A stretch of 64,000 bases of DNA from Paenibacillus amylolyticus (GTDB lineage: Bacteria; Bacillota; Bacilli; Paenibacillales; Paenibacillaceae): the NCBI RefSeq assembly GCF_001570725.1, contig NZ_BCNV01000001.1:2108001-2172000 (forward strand), read 5' to 3'. This document shows positions 26,217 through 33,979 of this stretch, in pieces (position 1 is the stretch's first letter; each line of letters opens with the position of its first letter). Under the pieces are notes generated by a model. It had not been told where the DNA came from. It saw nothing but the letters and a program-made list of their open reading frames with translations, and made no database searches. The translations under genes and the position numbers were made by a program.

Positions 26217-26873
26217 TTGCAAGAAAGCTTGTGGATGCAATTGGTAAACTATTTCTCGGATCATGGGCGTACTTTCTTCGCTCTGGGACGAGAGCATATA
26301 CAGGTCAGTTTACTGGCATTGCTTTGTTCTGCATGGATCGGAATAACGCTGGGATATCTGACCATCACATACAAACGCTCGGAAAAGTGGATTGTATCGC
26401 TGATTCAGATTTTGCGGATTGTACCTAGTCTGGCTGTATTACTTCTATTAATACCGTTAATGGGCACTGGCACGAAACCAGCGTTGATTGCTTTAATCTT
26501 ATTGGGGGTACCTCCCATACTGATGAATACCATTTCCGGTTTGAACCATATTCCTCTATCCATTCTTGAATCTGCTCAAGGGGCGGGCATGTCAGATCCT
26601 CAAATGATGTGGAAGATCAAGTTCCCTCTTGCTGCACCACTCATTCTGACCGGTATCAAAACAGCTGCCATTGAAATTATCGCCAGTGCCACCTTGGCAG
26701 CCAAAATCGGAGCTGGGGGATTTGGTGAGATCATTTTTACTGGTCTGGGACTCAATCGAATCGATTTGCTTCTAATCGGCGGGGGAGCTGTGGCGATTTT
26801 AGCCATCGTCATCGGAGTCTTGCTTGATATATCCGAACGAATTTTATTTCGATATCAATTTTTGCAAAGGTAG
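26217..26873 (+). CDS. Osmolyte ABC transporter permease (OpuCB/OpuCD type)
   Basis: Integral membrane protein of 218 residues with about six helices and the EAA-type loop (LNHIPLSILESAQGAGMSDPQMMWKIKFPLAAPLILTGIKTA). It belongs to the glycine betaine/carnitine/choline permeases. I prefer a TTG start at 26217 because AAGGAGG lies seven to eight bases upstream; the ATG at 26199 precedes that site. It is the first of four transporter genes, ordered permease, binding protein, ATPase, permease, which differs from opuCA-CB-CC-CD of B. subtilis. Confidence 0.87.
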   Translation: MQESLWMQLVNYFSDHGRTFFALGREHIQVSLLALLCSAWIGITLGYLTITYKRSEKWIVSLIQILRIVPSLAVLLLLIPLMGTGTKPALIALILLGVPPILMNTISGLNHIPLSILESAQGAGMSDPQMMWKIKFPLAAPLILTGIKTAAIEIIASATLAAKIGAGGFGEIIFTGLGLNRIDLLLIGGGAVAILAIVIGVLLDISERILFRYQFLQR

Positions 26874-26882
26874 GAAAACGAC

Positions 26883-27797
26883 ATGAAAAATAAAAAGAAA
26901 ACAATCTATCTCATCACTTCACTTATCATCGTATTATCGCTCTTATTAAGCGCCTGTGGTGAGCAAAAAAATCAGACTTCGGAAAATAAAGAGACATCGA
27001 TTCGAATCGGCACCAAAGATTTCACTGAAAATCTGATTGTGGGGGAACTTTATGCTTTGGCCTTGGAGGATGCCGGCTACCAAGTAGAGCGTGTACCTAA
27101 CATTGCGGGTTCTGTGATCCATTCTTCCATTGTAAACCAAGATATAGATATGTACCCAGAATATACAGGCACCGGTTTGTTAGCCATCCTGAAGCTGGAC
27201 TTGTTGACTGATCCGGATGAAGTATATGCCAAAGTGAAGGATGAATACAAAAAGCAATTCAACTTGACCTGGCTCGACTATTCCAAAGCCAATGATGGAG
27301 CAGGGCTCGTCATTCGTGCAGAAGCCTCGGAACAATGGGGGATCAAGACGATTACTGATTTGCAAAAACATGCAACCGAGCTTCGATTTGCCTCACAAGG
27401 CGAAGTGGATCAGCGTGCAGACGGTATTCCAGCATTGGAAAAAGTATATGGTAAGTTAAACTGGAAGTCCTCTAAAGTCTACGACAATAGTTTGAAATAT
27501 GAAGTGCTTAAAAATAACGAGGCAGATGTTGCACCTGCATATACGACGGAGGGACAACTCGTAAATAAAGATCAGTACATCCTATTGGAAGATGACAAAC
27601 AAGTATGGCCCCCGTACAATTTGGCTCCTGTCATCCGTGATGAAGTACTGTCTTCACATCCAGAAATTGCTGAAATCATCAACAAGGTCAGTTCGGCACT
27701 GGACACAGACACGATCACAGCACTTAATGCCAAAGTGGATGTTAATCAAGAAGAATATGAAGACGTTGCAAAAGCCTTTTATGAATCCATCCAATAA
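26883..27797 (+). CDS. Osmolyte-binding lipoprotein (OpuCC/OsmX type)
   Basis: Extracellular receptor of 304 residues with a lipoprotein signal ending LLSAC (Cys25). The body matches the quaternary-amine binding family: IRIGTKDFTENLIVGELYALALEDAGYQVERVPN, the DMYPEYTGTGL motif that forms part of the ligand cage, and VAPAYTTEGQL. Ligands in this family are glycine betaine, choline, carnitine or proline betaine. The gene starts nine bases after the first permease gene and its end overlaps the ATPase start region. Confidence 0.9.
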   Translation: MKNKKKTIYLITSLIIVLSLLLSACGEQKNQTSENKETSIRIGTKDFTENLIVGELYALALEDAGYQVERVPNIAGSVIHSSIVNQDIDMYPEYTGTGLLAILKLDLLTDPDEVYAKVKDEYKKQFNLTWLDYSKANDGAGLVIRAEASEQWGIKTITDLQKHATELRFASQGEVDQRADGIPALEKVYGKLNWKSSKVYDNSLKYEVLKNNEADVAPAYTTEGQLVNKDQYILLEDDKQVWPPYNLAPVIRDEVLSSHPEIAEIINKVSSALDTDTITALNAKVDVNQEEYEDVAKAFYESIQ

Positions 27798-28581
27798 ACG
27801 TAATGGTACTATGGGGCCACCAGCCATCAAATTTCATCATGTGTGCAAAACCTATGCACAATCCAATGAATACGCAGTGAATCATGTCAATTTATCTATT
27901 GAAGAAGGGGAGTTTATTACGATACTAGGCTCCTCTGGATCTGGAAAAACAACGCTTTTGAAAATGGTGAACCGTTTATACGAACCTTCTCAGGGGAACA
28001 TTCAGGTGTTTGGAGAAGACATTGCGGCTATAGATCCCGTGATGCTGAGAAGGAAGATTGGTTACGTCATCCAGCAGGTTGGATTGTTCCCACATATGAC
28101 CATCGCGAAAAATATCGCTACCGTACCTCGTCTGTTGAAATGGGATAAAGAGAAAACAGAGCAGAGGGTCTCAGAACTACTGCATCTGGTGGGACTGGAC
28201 CCTCGGACGTATGAACATCGCTATCCTTCCCAATTATCGGGAGGACAACAACAGCGAATCGGACTCGCCCGAGCTTTAGCGACCAATCCTGCGATCATGC
28301 TTCTGGACGAGCCTTTTGGCGCTTTGGACGCGATTACCCGTCTCCATTTACAGGACGAATTATTGAAAATCCATAGAGGATCGAATAAGACATTCCTGTT
28401 CGTCACGCATGACATTAATGAAGCATTCAAGTTGGGAACCCGGGTCATTATTATGAATCAAGGAAAAGTGTGCCAGTTTGATACGCCAAAAGAAATCGTT
28501 AAGCATCCTGCCGATGAATTCGTAGCGTCGCTTATTCAATCTTCAAGGGAGCAAGAACGTTTCTGGGAGGACTTAGAATGA
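27781..28581 (+). CDS. Osmolyte ABC transporter ATP-binding protein (OpuCA type, no CBS domains)
   Basis: ATPase of about 266 residues with Walker A LGSSGSGKTTLLKM, signature LSGGQQQRIGLARAL, Walker [13 protein letters not shown] and switch His FVTHD. The protein ends shortly after the ABC core (RFWEDLE), so it lacks the C-terminal CBS pair that senses ionic strength in OpuCA/OpuA. Osmotic gating must therefore differ. The start is uncertain: 27781 overlaps the binding-protein gene by 17 bases, while 27811 begins nearer the conserved fold; neither has a good ribosome binding site, consistent with coupling. Its stop overlaps the next gene (ATGA). Confidence 0.87.
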   Translation: MNPSNKRNGTMGPPAIKFHHVCKTYAQSNEYAVNHVNLSIEEGEFITILGSSGSGKTTLLKMVNRLYEPSQGNIQVFGEDIAAIDPVMLRRKIGYVIQQVGLFPHMTIAKNIATVPRLLKWDKEKTEQRVSELLHLVGLDPRTYEHRYPSQLSGGQQQRIGLARALATNPAIMLLDEPFGALDAITRLHLQDELLKIHRGSNKTFLFVTHDINEAFKLGTRVIIMNQGKVCQFDTPKEIVKHPADEFVASLIQSSREQERFWEDLE

Positions 28582-29204
28582 TCGACTATGCAATCAAACA
28601 TCCAGATAAGTGGGGAAATGCTCTGTTAGAGCATTTGGAGATTCTTTTCATAACCATGGTGATCTCCATTATTGTTGCCGTGCTTCTAACCATCGTCGTT
28701 CTGACTTCAGACTGGGTGTCACGCATTTTCATTTATGTCTTTTCCATTCTGTATTCCATCCCCAGCCTGGCTTTGTTCACCATTATGATTCCTGTGACGG
28801 GCTTGGGTACAACGACGGCAATCATCGTGCTGATTCTATATAATCAATACATTCTTCTGCGCCACTTTATCGCCGGTTTGAATCATGTGGACGAACCTAT
28901 CATTGAGGCAGCCACCGGGCTTGGCATGAGTCGTTTGCAAATATTGATTCAGATTCGGGCACTCTTGGCAATTCAAACCCTTTTTACAGGACTGCGACTT
29001 GCCTCCGTATCTACGATTGGTATGGCGACTATTGCTGCATTTATCAATGCAGGCGGGTTAGGGACGATCTTATATGATGGTTTACGTACCATGAATATCG
29101 ATAAAATTCTATGGGGAAGCATCCTGTCCGCAGGACTTGCCCTAGCGACAAATGCATTATTCATTCAGTTGGAAAAACGAATCTATATCGGAGCGGGGAG
29201 ATAA
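28578..29204 (+). CDS. Osmolyte ABC transporter permease, second subunit
   Basis: Membrane protein of 208 residues, paralogous to the permease at 26.2 kb, with the EAA loop (LNHVDEPIIEAATGLGMSRLQILIQIRALLAIQTLFTGLR) and about six helices. It starts in an ATGA overlap with the ATPase stop, so it is translationally coupled. Together the two permeases would form a heterodimeric channel. Confidence 0.88.
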   Translation: MIDYAIKHPDKWGNALLEHLEILFITMVISIIVAVLLTIVVLTSDWVSRIFIYVFSILYSIPSLALFTIMIPVTGLGTTTAIIVLILYNQYILLRHFIAGLNHVDEPIIEAATGLGMSRLQILIQIRALLAIQTLFTGLRLASVSTIGMATIAAFINAGGLGTILYDGLRTMNIDKILWGSILSAGLALATNALFIQLEKRIYIGAGR

Positions 29205-29207
29205 ATT

Positions 29208-30176
29208 GTGATGAAGGCAGTTGTACTGGAAGGTGCCTGCGCACCTGAAGAACTAAACGTACGGGAGGTTCCCATTCCCGAAGTTAAACCAGGCTGGGTG
29301 TTAATCAAAATCAGAGCATTTGGCATTAACCGCTCTGAAATGTATACAAGGCAGGGGCACTCACCATCTGTTCCGTTTCCGCGGATCATTGGTATTGAGT
29401 GTGTGGGGGTCATCGAGGACGCATCGGATAGCACATTCCAAAAAGGGCAGCATGTTGCTTCTCTGATGGGAGGGTTGGGGCGAGAATTTGATGGAAGCTA
29501 TGCGGAGTATGCTTTGATTCCTTCAGAGCAGGTGTATCTCATTCCTGAAGGAATGGAGTGGACTACGCTCGCTGCCATTCCGGAAATGTATTACACGGCA
29601 TACGCATCGTTATTTGAAAGTCTTCAATTAACTACGGGAGAAGTGCTTCTCATTCGTGGCGGGACCAGTTCCGTTGGCCTGGCTGCCCTCCAGCTTGCCA
29701 AAAGCGTAGGAGCCACCGTAATATCGACCACTCGTGACAGCGGAAAGCTGGCGTATCTTCAACAGGCGGGTGCGGACTTCGCAATACTGGATGATGAACA
29801 TTTTACAAATAAAGTAGTTGAAATTGCTCCAAATGGCGTAGACAAGGTGCTGGAATTGATCGGAACGCTTACCTTGAAGGAGTCTTTGCAATTGGTTTCG
29901 GAGCGAGGCATCTTATGCATGTCGGGCATCTTAGGCAATGAATGGACCCTTAATTCGTTTGAACCATTAATTGATATACCGACGGGTGTTTTGTTTACGG
30001 CTTTTACAAGTGAAGTTATTAAAGAAACGGTGTTAGTCAATCTGTTTAACCACATCAAGGATCATGCGCTTGTCCCGCCCATGGCTAAAGTGTTCAAGCT
30101 CGAAGAAATAGCAGCGGCTCATCTGTTCATGGAGAGCAATACAGCGAATGGTAAAATCGTAATCACGAATGAATGA
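29208..30176 (+). CDS. Zinc-type alcohol dehydrogenase-like quinone/enone reductase (MDR family)
   Basis: NAD(P)H-dependent medium-chain reductase of 322 residues. An N-terminal GroES-like domain (FGINRSEMYTRQGHSPSVPFPRIIGIECVGVIE) lacks catalytic zinc Cys/His ligands, so it belongs to the zinc-independent quinone oxidoreductase branch. The Rossmann segment is LLIRGGTSSVGLAALQLAKSVGATVISTTR. It starts three bases after the transporter permease (GTG at 29208 or ATG at 29211) behind GGAGCGGGGAG, so it is part of that operon. Its link to osmolyte uptake is unclear; with the HxlR regulator it suggests electrophile or quinone handling. Confidence 0.85.
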   Translation: MMKAVVLEGACAPEELNVREVPIPEVKPGWVLIKIRAFGINRSEMYTRQGHSPSVPFPRIIGIECVGVIEDASDSTFQKGQHVASLMGGLGREFDGSYAEYALIPSEQVYLIPEGMEWTTLAAIPEMYYTAYASLFESLQLTTGEVLLIRGGTSSVGLAALQLAKSVGATVISTTRDSGKLAYLQQAGADFAILDDEHFTNKVVEIAPNGVDKVLELIGTLTLKESLQLVSERGILCMSGILGNEWTLNSFEPLIDIPTGVLFTAFTSEVIKETVLVNLFNHIKDHALVPPMAKVFKLEEIAAAHLFMESNTANGKIVITNE

Positions 30177-30189
30177 GGAGGAGAAAGTT

Positions 30190-30843
30190 ATGAGCAATCG
30201 GATCATCGATTACAATCTTGAGACGATTCCAGAAGGAGCACAACCTCACTCGGTAACTGCCACCACGGTTCGAATGGGCGGTCGTCAGACATTACGAGTT
30301 ACTTTAACGGATGAGGTATCCGATGGTGTACCAAACGTTGATTTCATCGACATGCCGACATTCTTGAAAATTCCTGTAGAATTTAAAAATGGTACTTTAT
30401 CGGTGGATATCTTTAGCAATTTAAGAGATGATGCTCCGGCTTATGCACGCGGATTTGCAGGACTGGCATATCGCATAAGTGACCATACGGATGCCTTTGA
30501 AGCCGTTTATATTCGTCCGCTTAATGGCTTAAAGACACAACCTGAGGCGCCACGCGACAAACGTGCTCTCCAGTATTTTGCATATCCAGATTGGAAGTTC
30601 GACAGACTGAGACAGGAATACCCGGATGGTCGTTTCGAAGCGGGAGCACACATTGGTCCTGGGGAGTGGGTTAATCTTTCGTTAGACATTGACGATATTA
30701 AACTGACAGCATATGTCGATGGAAGTGAATGCATTTCTTTAGATAAAACTAAAGGGACTGTAATTACAGGAGATATCGGACTATTCGTAGATATCGGCAC
30801 AGAGGCTTTCTTTTCTGACCTTCGGATTACGATCTCCAATTGA
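30190..30843 (+). CDS. LamG/concanavalin-fold hypothetical protein
   Basis: Cytoplasmic protein of 217 residues without a signal peptide. The pattern (GTLSVDIFSNLRDD, GFAGLAYRISDHTDAFEAVYIRPLNG, GEWVNLSLDIDDIKLTAYVDGSECISL, GDIGLFVDIGTEAFFSDLRI) is that of a jelly-roll laminin-G-like or 3-keto-disaccharide hydrolase-type domain. I cannot assign a reaction. The ATG at 30190 has GAGGAG six bases upstream, and the gene follows the MDR reductase with a short gap. It closes the operon, as a strong terminator follows. Confidence 0.6.
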   Translation: MSNRIIDYNLETIPEGAQPHSVTATTVRMGGRQTLRVTLTDEVSDGVPNVDFIDMPTFLKIPVEFKNGTLSVDIFSNLRDDAPAYARGFAGLAYRISDHTDAFEAVYIRPLNGLKTQPEAPRDKRALQYFAYPDWKFDRLRQEYPDGRFEAGAHIGPGEWVNLSLDIDDIKLTAYVDGSECISLDKTKGTVITGDIGLFVDIGTEAFFSDLRITISN

Positions 30844-30880
30844 AAAAAAACGAAGGCGGTTAATCCACCTTCGTTTTTTC
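30843..30880. terminator. Rho-independent terminator of the osmolyte operon
   Basis: AAAACGAAGG pairs with CCTTCGTTTT around a short loop, flanked by A and T runs. It is symmetrical enough to end the convergent NmrA gene too. Confidence 0.85.
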
Positions 30881-30904
30881 TATTTTCATGACACTGCCTA
30901 AAGA

Positions 30905-31789
30905 TTAACCGTTCTTCTGCGCTGCCAGAAACTGTTTGATACTTATTGGATTTTGACCTGTGAGTTCTTTGAAATCCTGAGTTACCAGCTCATATTCACC
31001 TTTAGCTGAAGCCGCATCAAAAGAAGCAAGGGCTTCCGCCATAGGCTTCGGCATGTGAAAGGATTCATAAATTCCAACGAGTTGAGGAATCTCTAACGGC
31101 ACGTACGATACGGGGTTGCCTACAGCTTCACTCAAAATACGGGCAATGTCCTGACCCGAAACAGCTTCCAAGCCGGTTAGATTCAGTGTTTTATTATCAT
31201 TGTTAGATGATGATACAGCCACAGCGGCAGCGATGGCACAATCTTGACGAGCAATATAAGAGATCTTGCCTTCACCAATAGCAGATGCGTACATTCCTCT
31301 TTCAGCCGCTTGTTCCAAGGCTTGAAGAAGGTTTTCAGCGTATAAATTGTTACGAAGAATCGTATACGTTAATCCGCTATCTTTGATGGCTTGCTCCGTG
31401 AAGTAATGGTCCGCAGCGGTAACGTTAGCTGTTCCCGGCTCATTATTAAAGAAGGAAGTATACACAATATGGTTTACTCCAGCTTTAACGGCAGCACGCA
31501 CGGCTTGGGTTTGTTGATTGAGCCGAATGTCCGCAATGCCGATCGCATCTGTGCTGATCAGAAGCAGGCGTTGTGCGCCGGCAAAAGCTTCATCGAGTGA
31601 TTCCGGCTGATCAAAATCAGCATGACGTACGATGACTCCACGTTCAGCCAAATCCGCAAGTTTCTCAGGATGGCGAGTAGTCGCTATAATCGAACCGTTG
31701 TAATTTTCCAACAACCAATCCACGACCAACCGACCGACATTACCGCTAGCACCTGTAACCAAAACATTATTTTCTTTCAATGTACTCAT
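30905..31789 (-). CDS. NmrA/QorB-like NAD(P)H-binding reductase
   Basis: Atypical short-chain dehydrogenase of 294 residues. The NAD(P) motif VTGASGNVGRLVVDWLL is near the N terminus; NADP preference is suggested by TTRHPEKL. The conserved HIVYTSFFN and an Ile/Asn-rich YTILRNNLYAENLL follow. It is similar to QOR2/YtfG quinone reductases. AGGAGG lies upstream of the ATG. It lies 37 bases downstream of a WYL regulator gene on the same strand, which may control it. Confidence 0.87.
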   Translation of the reverse strand: MSTLKENNVLVTGASGNVGRLVVDWLLENYNGSIIATTRHPEKLADLAERGVIVRHADFDQPESLDEAFAGAQRLLLISTDAIGIADIRLNQQTQAVRAAVKAGVNHIVYTSFFNNEPGTANVTAADHYFTEQAIKDSGLTYTILRNNLYAENLLQALEQAAERGMYASAIGEGKISYIARQDCAIAAAVAVSSSNNDNKTLNLTGLEAVSGQDIARILSEAVGNPVSYVPLEIPQLVGIYESFHMPKPMAEALASFDAASAKGEYELVTQDFKELTGQNPISIKQFLAAQKNG

Positions 31790-31826
31790 TTTATATTCCT
31801 CCTGTAAATGTCATTTTCCATCCATA

Positions 31827-32774
31827 TTAATAGCGCTTTAACATGAGTTCTATTTCTTCTTTCACCCGGCTTTTGAAGGACTCCGGTTCGATAATGACGA
31901 CCTCTGAACCCCAACCGAGTATCCATTGCAGTAATTCTTCCATCTCCCGAACGCGAAAAGTCACATCATACCCCTCATCATGAAGATGAGCCTCCTCCAT
32001 GTAATACAAGTTGGATTCTTTCACTTTGTCCGCGATTTTTGTATCAAAACGCGCTCGGATCCGAACCGTTCGGTCATCCTTCGGCTGATATTCGTGAAGT
32101 CTGAAGTCTTCGGGAACCTGATAGTGTTCATCCATAATGGAGAGATCGCTCATTCTGGAAACTCGAAAATGACGGATGTCTTGACGCAAGTCACATTGTG
32201 CAATTAGAATCCACCCGCCATCAACGAGTACCAAACCCAAAGGAGCTGCACTACGGCTCGTTTCTCCGTTGTTTGTGGCATCTTTATAACGTTTATGATG
32301 GGTGAACCTGATTTTTTTTCGGGCAAGCAGTGCTTCTCTCAGCGTTTCGATATGAGCCTTTTCTCTGGCGCCGATGTCGGGCTCTTCTTTATATAACAAA
32401 CGAATGCTTTCACGCACTCGATCCGCATCTGTGCGTATGGATTTAGGCAAAATGGCCTCAATTTTAGCACGTGAGGATCTGGCACTATGACTGTAGCGCT
32501 CATCAAAACGTTGTTCAATGAACTCCGTACCCATGAGAAGTGTCAAGGCTTCTTCTGATGTAAAACTGATGGGAGGAAGGAAGTAGCCCTCCATTAAAGA
32601 ATAGCCGATGCCAGGTAATCCAATGACTGGAACACCGGCTTCATTAAGTGTCTGGATATCTCGATAGATCGTACGAATACTTGTCTCAAACCGTTCTGCG
32701 AGTTCTTCCGCTTTTACCATTTTCCGATGCTGCAACTCCAGCACAATGCCCAGTTGTCGACTTGTTTTCTGCAT
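31827..32774 (-). CDS. YafY/WYL-domain transcriptional regulator
   Basis: Regulator of 315 residues: HTH (QLGIVLELQHRKMVKAEELAERFETSIRTIYRDIQTLNEAGVPVIG, about 7-52), a WYL domain (KIRFTHHKRYKD..., DGGWILIAQCDLRQDIRHFRVSRM) and a C-terminal WCX-type domain ending KSRVKEEIELMLKRY. GGAGG lies seven bases before the ATG. It precedes the NmrA-like reductase gene on the same strand and is probably co-transcribed. The ligand is unknown. Confidence 0.87.
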   Translation of the reverse strand: MQKTSRQLGIVLELQHRKMVKAEELAERFETSIRTIYRDIQTLNEAGVPVIGLPGIGYSLMEGYFLPPISFTSEEALTLLMGTEFIEQRFDERYSHSARSSRAKIEAILPKSIRTDADRVRESIRLLYKEEPDIGAREKAHIETLREALLARKKIRFTHHKRYKDATNNGETSRSAAPLGLVLVDGGWILIAQCDLRQDIRHFRVSRMSDLSIMDEHYQVPEDFRLHEYQPKDDRTVRIRARFDTKIADKVKESNLYYMEEAHLHDEGYDVTFRVREMEELLQWILGWGSEVVIIEPESFKSRVKEEIELMLKRY

Positions 32775-32833
32775 AGGAGTTCCTCCATTTTAACGCCATG
32801 GCCCAATGATTTTTCCGAAAGGTGAACTGATGA

Positions 32834-33619
32834 TTACGGTTTACTTGAGATGATTTCATCATTCAAAAATTGTGCGGTAATGTTATAGTATCCAGTTAAG
32901 CTAACCTCTGTGGGCGTGATTTTAAAATCAGTTTGCCAGATTTCAACGCCACGTTGTACCGAATCTTGAACCGACTGCATAATGTAGTTGCTATGTTTGC
33001 CGCCCATGCCTACCTTGAAACCTGAATTTTGATATATTAAGCAAACTAACAGAATCGCTCTTGCATTTTCCGTCAAGCTACCACTTAGCTCTCCAATATG
33101 TTTGATGAAACGCTCAAACGAATTAAATTCGCTCGATTTTTTGATTTCAATATGCTCCTTCATTTCAACTTGTAACTGGGTGAGTGGTGTCTTGACCTCA
33201 ATGTACGTATTATCTACGAGAAAATCTAATTTGGAATTGCCCAGTTTTTTTTCACGCAGGACCGTTTCACCGTTGCTCACCATGTTAAGCAGTTGACCAT
33301 TCTTCAGAAAGTGCTCTACATACCGATTTGCAGCATTCTGATTAATGCCAATCCATGATTTATGTTCCTCAGCAGGCAAGTCAAGTGAAATAGCTTCAAT
33401 GGTGAATTGAGTTTTTCGTTTGACATCATCACTTTTGGAAACAAGGCAGGCAATATCACGAAACACAATATCGCCAATGCTTCCCGTAGCAGGACAATGA
33501 CAGTCATATAAAATGCCTTCCATTTCTACAATCATAATAAATCGATTTTTACGTTTACGAATGATGCCCTCCAGCAGAGGTTTTTCAAATATGAATGGAT
33601 CATGTACAGTTTCCAACAA
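32834..33619 (-). CDS. sfsA: SfsA-family DNA/RNA nuclease
   Basis: Protein of 261 residues of the sugar-fermentation-stimulation family, now regarded as PD-(D/E)XK-like nucleases. The core LDFLVDNTYIEVKTPL carries Asp and the E-x-K pair; CHCPATGSIGDIV and GIGINQNAANRYV-like segments (here SWIGINQNAANRYVEHFL) are also family features. A TTG start with GGGAG nine bases upstream is likely. Slightly longer than E. coli SfsA (234), mainly near the C terminus. It is monocistronic. Confidence 0.85.
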   Translation of the reverse strand: MLETVHDPFIFEKPLLEGIIRKRKNRFIMIVEMEGILYDCHCPATGSIGDIVFRDIACLVSKSDDVKRKTQFTIEAISLDLPAEEHKSWIGINQNAANRYVEHFLKNGQLLNMVSNGETVLREKKLGNSKLDFLVDNTYIEVKTPLTQLQVEMKEHIEIKKSSEFNSFERFIKHIGELSGSLTENARAILLVCLIYQNSGFKVGMGGKHSNYIMQSVQDSVQRGVEIWQTDFKITPTEVSLTGYYNITAQFLNDEIISSKP

Positions 33620-33775
33620 AAAACAGCTCCCAAATGATTAATATTGTAAATGTAATATTTCCTTGGCTTTAACATTTAACAACACTATACAACATGCCTC
33701 CTGACAACAGCATGGCAGTAGCGATTCACTCGCAGTTTTCACAAATTAATCCAGGGTGGAGCAGAAGGGAGGATA

Positions 33776-33934
33776 TTAAGCCAGATAAATCGCCTGCCCC
33801 GGTGCGAGGGATCGAAGAGCTACATATCCAATAGCTGCGGCCTCAAAGTCCATTTTCAAGTTGCCTTCTGTCAAGAGATTCTCGTATACAACATCTTGGG
33901 AAAGGTCATGAATGCATGAATTGTAGAATATTGG
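33776..33934 (-). pseudogene. Possible gene remnant between sfsA and gerAA
   Basis: On the minus strand a frame without stops encodes 52 residues with coding-like composition (HDLSQDVVYENLLTEGNLKM, then FEAAAIGYVALRSLAPGQAIYLA) and ends at TAA (33778-33776). It has no usable start codon with a ribosome binding site. An ATG-initiated frame that joins it by a one-base shift (MTNILQFMH) lies just upstream. I read it as a decayed or frameshifted small gene of unknown family. The sigma-G-like promoter of the ger operon overlaps its 5' part. Confidence 0.3.
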
Positions 33935-33942
33935 TCATTCTA
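33913..33942 (+). promoter_or_regulatory. Sigma-G-like promoter of the gerA-type operon
   Basis: TGCATG (33913-33918), 17 bases, then CATTCTA (33936-33942) resembles the forespore sigma-G consensus and lies about 40 bases before the GerAA start. The GGT in front of the -10 also fits sigma-F. Confidence 0.6.
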
Positions 33943-33979
33943 CTTGAAAACAGTATGTGATGTAAGGAGATCTGATCAG

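Noticed and set aside
27592..27780. Upstream extension of the OpuCA-type ATPase gene
   Set aside because: The frame is open within the binding-protein gene, but the translation there is unlike any ABC N terminus; it is an overlap shadow.
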